This document shows, piece by piece, positions 16,550 to 24,125 of a stretch of 56,176 bases of DNA. The first letter of the stretch is position 1. Every line of letters begins with the position of its first letter. The stretch is taken from the IMG/VR virus record IMGVR_UViG_3300050020_000040, positions 1-56,176 of that record, one strand, 5' to 3'. Source of the DNA: a virus. The translations under genes and the position numbers were made by a program. The notes below the pieces were generated by a model. That model worked only from the letters and a program-made list of their open reading frames with translations. It was not told the origin of the DNA and did not search any database.

Positions 16550-18055
16550 TTATTCCGAAGCCGCGATGTTGGAGATCACGCCGCAGCTCAAGGGAGCGCG
16601 GTTGACCAGGGTCTCCAGGGACCGAATGCCCCAGATCTCACGCGGGCCGCTCGGGCCACTGGACGGCATGTCCGTCGCAGCGTAGGGGAACTCAGCGTAG
16701 TCCCGGTGGGTGCGGACTTCGAAGACGTTGCCGACATCCGAGCCGGGGACGTTCGTCAGGACATCGGACCTGGCGATGATGGTTCCCGGGGGAACGCTCG
16801 GGTGAACTTCGATCCGGATCGAAGCACCGCTCAGCGCCTTGTTGAGGTAGGTGCCGATGAAACCAGACGCGAAGATGTTGGAACGTCCATCACCGTTCGG
16901 CTGGAGGTAGAGGGTTGCGGCCGGGCTGGCCAGCAATCCACCACCGAGGTCCGACGCCTGCTGGGCGTTCATCATGTAGGCGGTCGGCGACTGCTTGATC
17001 GCGTTGTAAATCGAGAGGTTGAGCTGATCGAACAGCGCAACACTCGACCCGTTCACGCTCAGCGTGGCACCGTCTGCCGAGACCCAAGTCGCACCCGAGC
17101 CGGTCCCCTGTCCAGGAGTGACAACACCGGAAGGTCCGTAGTCACCGAGGATGGTGGCGAGCATCGAGTTGAAGACGAGGGTCGAGTACGAGGTGTCCAC
17201 GGTGCTCAGGGTCGGCACGACCGGGTAGAGGTCCGGGACCTCGTAGGTCGGGAGGGCCTGAGCAGTCGACGGGACGCTCGTGATCAAGACCGTGTTGGTC
17301 GTGGTCGTGGTGAAGTAGACCTGGTTCGCGCTGGACGAGCCGACGAACCAGTGGTAGCCGACAGCACCCTTGACGGCAGGCACGAAGGCGCCGACCGCGT
17401 TGGCGGAGCTGGTGCTACCAGTGGTCAAGGTGGCATTAGCCGAAGCGGGGCCAGAGCCGCCGTTGTAGTAGTTCCATCCCGAGATGGGCTGGCACTTCAC
17501 GTTGACGCTGGCGGCAGAGCCGATGGAGCCGCCCGTGGTCTTGCCGGAGATGCCGTTAGTTGCGGTGCCCGCGGAGACCACGACGGTCCCGATCGCAGGC
17601 AGAGCGTAGTTCTGGGCACCACAGCCGAGGGCGCGGTCCTCAAGGTTGAGCAGGTTTGTGAGAACCTGGGCGACCATGAGCGCGTGGGCGTCGGCGTAGC
17701 CATGGGCGATGTCGATCGAGTCCTGGGTGATCATGCCCTTCAGTTCGATCGGCACGTAGTTGGAGAAGCTGTCGATCTCATCGACAACCACCATGTTACC
17801 TGCCGTGTCGTAGCCGGGGAAGATCGAGGGCTGCGAGTTGAGGACGTTGAGGAGAGTACGCCAAACCGTGAACTTTGCGCCCTCGGTCGAGTTGACGCGG
17901 GGGAGCTGGTCACGCAGGGGCGTGAACTTCGGGAGCAGGGAGACCACGGGGCCGAGGTCATAGCCGACGACACCGAGGCCGGAAGTCCAGCCGGTGGTGC
18001 TCAGGGCCTTCTTGACCGAGCCGATGGTCTCTTCGCTGATGTTCTGGAGGTCCAT
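16550..18055 (-). CDS. Major capsid protein (HK97-like)
   Basis: 501 residues. The N-terminal 'SISEETIGSVKKAL'-like helix, the 'LRDQLPRVNSTEGAKFTVWR' strand, a 'QVLTNLLNLEDRAL' spine-type helix and the C-terminal 'EVRTHRDYAEF' P-domain region fit HK97-fold capsid proteins of actinophages. Residues about 160-290 are a Gly/Ser/Thr-rich insertion (GTVVVSAG...YHWFVGSSS) that looks like an added Ig-like surface domain. It follows the scaffold/protease genes directly. There is an upstream gap of about 36 bases containing its ribosome site. Confidence 0.9.
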   Translation of the reverse strand: MDLQNISEETIGSVKKALSTTGWTSGLGVVGYDLGPVVSLLPKFTPLRDQLPRVNSTEGAKFTVWRTLLNVLNSQPSIFPGYDTAGNMVVVDEIDSFSNYVPIELKGMITQDSIDIAHGYADAHALMVAQVLTNLLNLEDRALGCGAQNYALPAIGTVVVSAGTATNGISGKTTGGSIGSAASVNVKCQPISGWNYYNGGSGPASANATLTTGSTSSANAVGAFVPAVKGAVGYHWFVGSSSANQVYFTTTTTNTVLITSVPSTAQALPTYEVPDLYPVVPTLSTVDTSYSTLVFNSMLATILGDYGPSGVVTPGQGTGSGATWVSADGATLSVNGSSVALFDQLNLSIYNAIKQSPTAYMMNAQQASDLGGGLLASPAATLYLQPNGDGRSNIFASGFIGTYLNKALSGASIRIEVHPSVPPGTIIARSDVLTNVPGSDVGNVFEVRTHRDYAEFPYAATDMPSSGPSGPREIWGIRSLETLVNRAPLSCGVISNIAASE

Positions 18056-18091
18056 GTGGAAGTAGATTCCTTTAGGTGTGGGGCGGGAGGC

Positions 18092-19816
18092 TTACTGGTA
18101 GCGCGGCTTGAGGGTTTCGAGGAACGCGAGCCTCTGAAGTCGCGTCCGCTCTGAGGGGTCGGTGGCAACTGCAAGTTGCTTCTCCACCAACTCCAGCGCC
18201 GGGTTCGATCCGGCTCCCTGGTCGCGAAGATGTGCGCCACTCTCGGGTCCGCCGTGCGGGCGGTCACTCAGGAGCGGTCCACCGGGGGCAGGGCTGGTCT
18301 CCACCTTGACCAAACGATCCTCCAGCGACTTGACCACCTTCTGGTGGCCCTCTTCCGCTGCTTCGATCGCATCGGCCACGGCCTTACGGACCGTCTCTGC
18401 CATGTTGTCTAGTGCCTTGGCCACGGGGGCCACGGGTGCCGTAGGTGCCGCAGCGGCAGTCGCAGCGTTGGCCGCGGCCGCATCGGCCTCGTCAGGGGTC
18501 GGAGCCTGGGCACCATCGCCGTCAGCCGGCGCAGGAGCATCCGCAGTCTCAGCGGGCTTCCCCGCAGCCGTGGTGACGAGGTCGTCCGGGTCCACCACGC
18601 CGATCAGGTCGCCATTGGCGTTGTAACAGGCAACCATCGGGTCACCCTTGGCCTTGGTGACGCGTTCCTTGGCCTGGTCGAACGAGAGCATTTTGGATGC
18701 CACCGTCACGCCGATGGGAGCGTGCGAGAGGTCGTATGCCGCGATCAGCGGCTCATTGGGCGTCTGGGGCAAGGTGGGCACCTCCTGGGCCTTCACAACG
18801 GCGTCCTCGACGGGGGCCGCAGGTAGAGTGGCGAGTACGTTGGTAAGAGACGCGATGGCGTCCCGGATGGCCTGCTCGTTGGCGCCAGACAGGACGCGGC
18901 CGGCCTTCTTGACGGCAAACGCCCCCTCGACGGTTTCCAGAGCGGTCAGCGGGAAGGTCTGCATGGCCTTGATGACCCCGCCGTCAGCGGCAAGCTCAGC
19001 CTCGGTCGTCTCGCCAACGGCGAAGGACGCGAGCACCCCGATGGCGAAGTCAATCGCCGAGGAGGCGTCCTCCAGATCCCAGGCGTTGTCGGCAGCCTCG
19101 GATTCTCCGACGGCCACCTCCTGTCCCTCGCGATCGGCCAGATACTCTAGGGCGAGCTTGGCGCGTCCCAGGATGGCCGTCCACTTCTGGGCGGTGGCCG
19201 CATCGACGTTCTCCCAACTCTCCGAGCCGGGCGTGCCAGCGTCAACTGGGCTTCCGTCCTCGACCACGATGGTGCTAGCGTCCAGGTCGGGATCGCCGTC
19301 TGCCTTGGTAACGGGCTCCACGGGTGGCGCCAATGGCGCCTCAATGGGGTTGGCCATTAGCTTCTCCTGTGATTTCGACACGTCAATGCCGAACTTCTTG
19401 GCTGCCGACTTGATCTTCGGCATGGCCTTGTCTCCGAACGGGCTCTGCGGGGCACGGGCCAGGGCGTTCCGGGTGTGCGCCGCGTCATAGATGGGGAAGT
19501 GCCGCAGTGACCGCGGCGTGGTCTTGCCACTCTCGTCCTTCGTGCCGCCGGGCTCGATGTAGGCGAAGTCGCTGTCAGGGTGATCGTTCTGTGTTGCCGC
19601 CGAAGCTTCCGCCTTGGCGACGAGCGAGGGGTGCTGCGGGGGACGCTTCATCAGCGCGATGCTGAGTGGGTCCTGCGGGTCGTTGGACTTCATGATGGTG
19701 AAGAGCATCCCCGACGCCGGTCCTTTCACGAGATCCATGCGGGGGATGTCGGCGGCGAACATCTCCTTGAAGATCGGCTCCTCTTCCTCGTCGGTCAGGC
19801 CGAACTCGTCATCCAT
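18092..19816 (-). CDS. Scaffold-like protein with DUF6582-type N-terminal domain
   Basis: 574 residues. Around residues 85-145 it has 'FAYIEPGGTKDESGKTTPRS', 'HFPIYDAAHTRNALARAPQS' and 'KIKSAAKKFGI', a segment common in prohead-associated phage proteins. The rest is Ala/Glu/Pro-rich and largely helical, with a coiled-coil end (AVADAIEAAEEGHQKVVKSL) typical of scaffolding proteins removed during maturation. It lies between the protease-like gene and the capsid gene. Confidence 0.7.
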   Translation of the reverse strand: MDDEFGLTDEEEEPIFKEMFAADIPRMDLVKGPASGMLFTIMKSNDPQDPLSIALMKRPPQHPSLVAKAEASAATQNDHPDSDFAYIEPGGTKDESGKTTPRSLRHFPIYDAAHTRNALARAPQSPFGDKAMPKIKSAAKKFGIDVSKSQEKLMANPIEAPLAPPVEPVTKADGDPDLDASTIVVEDGSPVDAGTPGSESWENVDAATAQKWTAILGRAKLALEYLADREGQEVAVGESEAADNAWDLEDASSAIDFAIGVLASFAVGETTEAELAADGGVIKAMQTFPLTALETVEGAFAVKKAGRVLSGANEQAIRDAIASLTNVLATLPAAPVEDAVVKAQEVPTLPQTPNEPLIAAYDLSHAPIGVTVASKMLSFDQAKERVTKAKGDPMVACYNANGDLIGVVDPDDLVTTAAGKPAETADAPAPADGDGAQAPTPDEADAAAANAATAAAAPTAPVAPVAKALDNMAETVRKAVADAIEAAEEGHQKVVKSLEDRLVKVETSPAPGGPLLSDRPHGGPESGAHLRDQGAGSNPALELVEKQLAVATDPSERTRLQRLAFLETLKPRYQ

Positions 19817-20298
19817 CAGTTATCCCCAGTCGGCAAGCGCCGAATGCGTCTCTTGGCAACACCATCCATACTGAGCCCGTCCGCGTTCTCGCCGACGACT
19901 TGCTCAAAACCGATGCTGTCCAGTTCAATGCCCATCGTCCAATCGTTGGTCTTGATGACCTGGGAGTTGCCGTATATGTCGGTGGTTTCCCAGTCTGGGC
20001 CGCGCCAGATGCCCGTCTCCACGACCGTCCCGTGACCCATCGTCCCGTCCGCGTGATAGAAGCCGATCCGGCGACCCTTGCGGCAGAAGTCCCAAGCGGT
20101 CCGCTCCAGTTCGTCGGCACTCATCCATTCGTGGTGGCCGTCTGCGCGCTCAGAGGGATACGCGACACCCCAGACGTAGCGCTTAGGATTCTCGGGCACA
20201 GACAACCGCTTCGTGACGACAGCCTCGTCGGGGACGGGCTCAGGCTCAACGGCGGCCGCAATGACCGGCATCACCTGGCCGCAGAGAGAACAGAACAT
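19816..20298 (-). CDS. XkdF-like putative prohead protease
   Basis: 160 residues from the ATG at 20298 (AGGAG, 5-base spacing). An N-terminal CSLCG motif is followed by 'WGVAYPSERADGHHEWM', 'RRIGFYHADGTMGHGTVVE' and a C-terminal 'KTNDWTMGIELDSIGFEQV'. This is the conserved texture of the PBSX XkdF/phage serine-protease group found with MuF-portal systems. It is a likely maturation protease acting on the scaffold protein encoded next to it; catalytic residues were not assigned. Confidence 0.7.
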   Translation of the reverse strand: MFCSLCGQVMPVIAAAVEPEPVPDEAVVTKRLSVPENPKRYVWGVAYPSERADGHHEWMSADELERTAWDFCRKGRRIGFYHADGTMGHGTVVETGIWRGPDWETTDIYGNSQVIKTNDWTMGIELDSIGFEQVVGENADGLSMDGVAKRRIRRLPTGDN

Positions 20299-20306
20299 CG
20301 CGTCTC

Positions 20307-20483
20307 CTAGAGTGGCCTGTAACTGACCCAGAGGTCGGGCGGGAAGATGGCGACCTTCCGCTTGCCAATCCGCAGGATCAGCTTGCCGTTGACGTTCTCG
20401 ACGTCCGTAGCGGTGATGTGCTGGGTGAACTCGCACCCACCGTGGTCACGGCAGACGATCTCAAACCGGAACTCGGGCTTCAC
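20307..20483 (-). CDS. Small protein, unknown function
   Basis: 58 residues from a GTG overlapping the previous stop (GTGA); its stop TAG is part of the TAGGAG site of the protease gene. It contains FRFEIVCRDHGGCEFTQHIT and an 'LILRIGKRKVAIFPPDLW' strand pair. Tight coupling on both sides and GC-rich third positions support it as real. Confidence 0.7.
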   Translation of the reverse strand: MKPEFRFEIVCRDHGGCEFTQHITATDVENVNGKLILRIGKRKVAIFPPDLWVSYRPL

Positions 20484-20575
20484 GACTGGACGAGAATCCA
20501 GGGCAGTGGGTCGCTGGTCAGGACCCCCGAACGCATCTCGGTCATCTTGGCCACTCGGGCCGCTACGTCACTCAT
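20480..20575 (-). CDS. Tiny protein after the portal gene, unknown function
   Basis: 31 residues (MSDVAARVAKMTEMRSGVLT...). The ATG at 20575 overlaps the portal stop by eight bases and its stop overlaps the next start, so it fits exactly in a coupled chain. No family was recognised. Confidence 0.6.
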   Translation of the reverse strand: MSDVAARVAKMTEMRSGVLTSDPLPWILVQS

Positions 20576-23500
20576 TGTCCTCTCCCTGGTCTGTGTCATC
20601 GGTGGTGTCGTCGGAGGTGCCGCCAGTCAGCGATTCGATGTTCGGGCTCGATGCACACCGGCAGTTGTGTGTTATAATGCCATTGGCGGTGTACCACCCT
20701 GCCGCCGTTTGGAGGTTGTAGACTTGGCCCGTAAATTTGACCCGGACGACCCGGACAAGCTGATCACACGCTACGTCGCCGGAGAGAGCGAGAAGGCGCT
20801 CGCAGAATCCTGCGGCGTCAGCCGCACAGCCATCCGCCGTCTGCTCTTGGCGCGGGGCGTCGCCCCTAGGGGTCGTCGCGAGGGCATGGTGGTCCGCATG
20901 GCCAACACCAGCCCCGAGGAGCGTCAACGGCTCACCGATGCCGCCCACGCCGCCGTCCGAGGCTGCCACTGGAGCGACGAGGTTCGTCGGGCACGCGCTT
21001 TGGGCGTCGAGGCTCATCGCTCCAACACCTCGCCGGTCGAGGTCATCCTGTTCGAGATGCTCCGGGCTCGCGTGGTCGGGGATGCGATGGTCCCCCAACT
21101 GGCGATTGGCCCGTACAACGTGGACCTGGCTGTTGGTCCCATCGCCGTGGAAGTCCTCGGGGGCGGTTGGCATCGGTACAAGCACCACGGGAAGCGCCTG
21201 CGCTACCTGCTCGATCGTGGGTGGAACGTGATCTACATCTGGGTCACGGGACCCCGTCCACTCCAGGCCGGTGCTGCTGAGGACGTACTGGCCTACCTGG
21301 AGCGCACCCACCGCGACCCAACCTTCCGGGGTCGCTATCGGGTGATTCGGGGTGGCGGAGAGTTCGTGGCCGAGGGCGGTCTCGATGACGACGAGATCCC
21401 CGACAAAATCCCGCTCGGTGGACGCCTGCGGCGCAACCTCACCTCGGGGCGGTACTACTCTGACCCAGCCCGGTAGGCAGCGAGGATGCTCCGGCAGGTC
21501 CGGGAACGCGTCTACCGTGTACGGGCCACCGTCGGCGTTCGCCTGGCAGTCGTCACAGGGATCATCCGCCACGAGCCAGTCGAGCATCTCGATCCCGTTC
21601 GCGGCGTAGGTCTGCATACTCGCGGACTGAGCGGCACGAGCGCATTCGGTGTCAGCGATGGTGTAGGCTCGCGAGGCGTCACCGCCCACCGAATCCCGGA
21701 GCCCCATGGCGATAGAATCCATCGAGGCGCCAGAGGCGACCCCCTGGGCGATCTGGGAGCCGATCTGGTCGATGGTGGAGGATGCGATGCCCTTCAGGGT
21801 GAACCCGAGGCCCGAGAGCACCGCGTCTAGGCCAGGGTCGCTGATCGTGGCCGCCGCGCCAGCCCATCCGGGTGTCCATGCTCCCCAGTCGGTGTCAGCC
21901 ATGCTCGGAGGCAGGCTGCCTTGCTGGTTGGCGCTGAGGTTAGTCGGGCCAGCCTTGGTGACCTTCGCTGGAACCGTGGCCGCAGCGATCAGCGCCCCGC
22001 CAACCCAGGCGTCTGTCGCTGCTGTCGTGAGCACCGACTGTAGCTGCGAGAGGTCGAGGTCGGCGGGCGTCAGGTTCCCCTGGGCGAGCCGAGACTGTGA
22101 TGGCAACGCACTGGCAAGCGCCTGGCCAACCAGCGGGGCGTAGTGCCCCACGATCTGGTCAAGCAGGGCGTCGGTGGGGTGCTTGGCCTTCCTGACCGCT
22201 ACTGATCCCGGATAGGCTACTGCCGCAGTAGGGTTAGCCCGCGAGAAAGGGTTTGCGCTCTTGGCGGCCTCCGCGAAGGCGGCGTCCACCTGAGCCCGAG
22301 AGGCACAGCCGACCAGTGCCTTGGTGATGTGCTCTGACACATCGGCGGGGATCACCGTGGAGACGAAGGGCCGAATGGGCTTGCCAGTCTTGACGCGGTT
22401 GCGGGCGAAGTCGCGCCAGCGGCCGAGTTCCTTCTGGATTGCCACCCGGTCGTCCTCGTCGTCCTCATCGTCCAGTAGGTCCATGCCCACTAGGCCAGTC
22501 TCGGACGTGATGCCGGCAGTCTCGCTCTTGGCCACCGCTGCAATCGTGGTGGGTGCGGGAGTGGCCGCCAGCTCGTCCTGCGGGAACTGCGGCTCGTCCG
22601 GGTTGAACGTCGAGACCAGCGCGCCGGGAGTGTTGAGCGTCTTTCCGGGAGCCACGCCGGCGGCAGCCTCGAAGGGCTCCTTACCGGTGTCCACCAGCGG
22701 TGTCGTGTCCAGCGGCCCACCTGTGGCGGGGTTGATCGGGCCGGCGATGGCGAACAGGTTGGCCAGCGGGATCGGCCCCGCCCGAGAGGACATGATGAAC
22801 CGTGGCACGGGCCGGTCAGAATCGACATCCAGCCCGAACATCTCGGAGCGCCATTCGTCCACGGTCACAGCGCCGCCCTCGGTGCCGATCTTCCACACAT
22901 TGGCGTCAGCGACGCGATCCTCTTTCTCGGCCGAGTAGGAGGTCTGCATCTTCACCGGCAGCCCCAGGTCGTCCTGGAGGTAACTGGTGATGAGCCCGTC
23001 GAGATCCTCACACATCGGACGATCAGCGATCCGAGCCTGGACGTCTAGTTGCGTCTCTCCCGTAGCGCGGTTGACGTCCATCGTGACACCGAGGTCCTGC
23101 GGCACCACCCCGAAGGCGGCGCAACCCTTGCGGAATCCCCACAAATAGGCTTCCTCGTCGAACGCCTCGGCACGGATCGGGGTGAACTTCGTCCCCTGTG
23201 GCACGACGTGGGCCTGCACCTTCTTCTGCTGGTCGCCCATGAGCTTGGCGTTCAGCCTAGCCTGGAAGTCGTCCAGCTTGGCGGGGTCGTCCCAGGATTC
23301 CGGCGCCTCCAGCCAACCGGCGGGGAGGTTCGACGTGTTCCAGTATTCCAACAGGTGGAGCGTCATCCGCTCGTCGATGTTGGCGGTGGCGATCACGTCC
23401 TCGATGGGCGCCCAGCCGTAAGGCGAATCCTCCTGCGGGAAGTAGGGCGCATAGATGACGTCCCGGTCAGCCAGCCAGTCCCACGGCACGCCGTTGGCGA

Positions 23501-24125
23501 ACTGGAGGTAGGCCGGGGCGTCACCCACCGGCAGACGGCCGTAGTAGTCGAGCATCGGGGCGATCGTGGTCCCGTCGATGACCTCTAGCGCCATCACACG
23601 TCCGAGCATGTCCCGTCGCTTGTAGAGCGTCAGGGCGTCATAGCGGAGACGTGAGTTCAGCGCCTTGGCAAGCCACCGCTTGTAAGGCAGCCTACCGTCA
23701 GGCTTCTCGATCGCCTTGCGTCCAGTTTGCAGGGCGAGGTCGATGTCGACGTCGCCCTCTTCGCCGTCAGCGGGGACGATCGCCCAGTCGAACGAACGGA
23801 TCGAGTTGATGCGGTGGGCGATGCACATCCTGGCAACGTCCCAGGTCGTCGTGAAGGCCCGGAGCGTGTCGAACGAGATCCTGCCCGACCGAGGGCGGAC
23901 GGTGATGTTGGCGCCGGTCTGGTAGTCGAACTGCCGCGGCTCCGCGCCATAGCCGAAGTACGGGTAGAGCGGATGGCCTGGCGGGAACGGAAGCTGCCAG
24001 CCCATGCCCTGATTCTGTAGGGACTGCTCGATGTTCGGGGGCGCGTTCGTGCCGTTCACGGGCGACGGGATCGGATAGTCCGACGCCTTGTGGACGCGGC
24101 TGATCTCCATGGGGCCGATTCTCAC
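20568..24125 (-). CDS. Portal-MuF fusion protein precursor containing an intein
   Basis: 1185 residues from a GTG at 24125 that overlaps the terminase stop (GTGA) behind AAGGAGG. Residues about 1-480 are a SPP1-type portal (for example WDVARMCIAHRINSIRSFDW and 'DDPAKLDDFQARLNAKLMGD'). A Pro/Ala linker follows, then a MuF/SPP1 gp7-like minor head domain from about residue 700. The MuF signature HPxCRC is split: EHPR is followed by an intein (residues 883-1154), and CRCASSP resumes after it. Splicing would give EHPRCRCASSP and a mature protein of 913 residues. Portal-MuF fusions occur in phages of Gram-positive hosts; the product forms the DNA entry ring and is present in the head. Confidence 0.93.
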   Translation of the reverse strand: MRIGPMEISRVHKASDYPIPSPVNGTNAPPNIEQSLQNQGMGWQLPFPPGHPLYPYFGYGAEPRQFDYQTGANITVRPRSGRISFDTLRAFTTTWDVARMCIAHRINSIRSFDWAIVPADGEEGDVDIDLALQTGRKAIEKPDGRLPYKRWLAKALNSRLRYDALTLYKRRDMLGRVMALEVIDGTTIAPMLDYYGRLPVGDAPAYLQFANGVPWDWLADRDVIYAPYFPQEDSPYGWAPIEDVIATANIDERMTLHLLEYWNTSNLPAGWLEAPESWDDPAKLDDFQARLNAKLMGDQQKKVQAHVVPQGTKFTPIRAEAFDEEAYLWGFRKGCAAFGVVPQDLGVTMDVNRATGETQLDVQARIADRPMCEDLDGLITSYLQDDLGLPVKMQTSYSAEKEDRVADANVWKIGTEGGAVTVDEWRSEMFGLDVDSDRPVPRFIMSSRAGPIPLANLFAIAGPINPATGGPLDTTPLVDTGKEPFEAAAGVAPGKTLNTPGALVSTFNPDEPQFPQDELAATPAPTTIAAVAKSETAGITSETGLVGMDLLDDEDDEDDRVAIQKELGRWRDFARNRVKTGKPIRPFVSTVIPADVSEHITKALVGCASRAQVDAAFAEAAKSANPFSRANPTAAVAYPGSVAVRKAKHPTDALLDQIVGHYAPLVGQALASALPSQSRLAQGNLTPADLDLSQLQSVLTTAATDAWVGGALIAAATVPAKVTKAGPTNLSANQQGSLPPSMADTDWGAWTPGWAGAAATISDPGLDAVLSGLGFTLKGIASSTIDQIGSQIAQGVASGASMDSIAMGLRDSVGGDASRAYTIADTECARAAQSASMQTYAANGIEMLDWLVADDPCDDCQANADGGPYTVDAFPDLPEHPRCLPGWVRVVPPRGEVAPQASTERDFVGDLVVIETALGHELSATPNHPIATPEGWVAVGALQVGQYVLSSTGLEWTGSRDPDVDHVPPTIEQVAQALPVVLVPMPTAPEDFHGDGTNSQVHVVRANRQLGDHRIPDHASPEHLEQDDLDRRGVGAMSLDAQSACPTNLVAPVAASDGGVGGIGEPLTLLGAGVGHADHHALATTPRGDAPRQEQTADGCAADAAGFCERLLALSGDVACDQLVRVVRVKFTGQVYNLQTAAGWYTANGIITHNCRCASSPNIESLTGGTSDDTTDDTDQGEDNE
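20670..20678 (+). promoter_or_regulatory. Extended -10 promoter TGTTATAAT for the antisense endonuclease gene
   Basis: A perfect extended -10 element (TG-T-TATAAT) lies 46 bases upstream of the endonuclease's TTG start and 33 bases upstream of its GGAGG. On the minus strand the same bases encode part of GIITH, the invariant C-terminal intein motif. No good -35 is visible, as expected for extended -10 promoters. Confidence 0.7.
20724..21476 (+). CDS. Homing endonuclease, Vsr-like/EDxHD family, antisense inside the intein
   Basis: 250 residues from TTG 20724, with GGAGG at 20711-20715 (8-base spacing); the same frame is open upstream to 20418 but lacks a ribosome site there. Residues 12-45 form a helix-turn-helix (LAESCGVSRTAIRRLLLARG). 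About 60-100 is a NUMOD-like segment (RLTDAAHAAVRGCHWSDEVR). Residues 104-175 are the Vsr-type nuclease core: PVEVILFEML, 'QLAIGPYNVDLAVGPIAVEV' (D134, E143), GGGWH (H150) and 'LLDRGWNVIYIW'. This resembles the I-Bth0305I (EDxHD) homing endonucleases linked to phage inteins. The gene lies wholly inside the intein DNA on the other strand; its TAG stop is complementary to the intein's Leu2 codon. It would cut intein-less MuF genes and drive intein homing. Confidence 0.9.
   Translation: MARKFDPDDPDKLITRYVAGESEKALAESCGVSRTAIRRLLLARGVAPRGRREGMVVRMANTSPEERQRLTDAAHAAVRGCHWSDEVRRARALGVEAHRSNTSPVEVILFEMLRARVVGDAMVPQLAIGPYNVDLAVGPIAVEVLGGGWHRYKHHGKRLRYLLDRGWNVIYIWVTGPRPLQAGAAEDVLAYLERTHRDPTFRGRYRVIRGGGEFVAEGGLDDDEIPDKIPLGGRLRRNLTSGRYYSDPAR

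Larger units (their letters stand above)
20664..21479 (-). other. Intein (272 residues) in the MuF domain
   Basis: Starts with Cys1 (CLPGWVRVV). The block B motif TPNH is at residues 43-46, in SATPNHPIATPEGWVAVGAL. The C-terminal blocks F/G read FTGQVYNLQTAAGWYTANG then IITHN, with Cys as the +1 extein residue. All main splicing residues (C1, TxxH, HN, C+1) are present, so it should splice. Residues 107-114 (PEDFHGDG) resemble a conserved core segment I recall from other phage inteins. About 120 residues between the splicing halves contain no endonuclease in this frame. Instead, a homing endonuclease gene is encoded on the opposite strand within the same DNA. Confidence 0.93.

Noticed and set aside
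16217-18154. 645-codon plus-strand open frame opposite the capsid and glycosyltransferase genes
   Set aside because: It is the codon-aligned antisense of the capsid gene, has low-complexity Arg/Gly/Asp-rich content and no promoter, ribosome site or family motif. GC-rich genes often have such open antisense frames.
20418-20723. Upstream part of the plus-strand endonuclease frame
   Set aside because: The frame is open from ATG 20418 but the added residues are hydrophobic shadow sequence over the portal end and small genes; the ribosome site and homology begin at 20711-20724.
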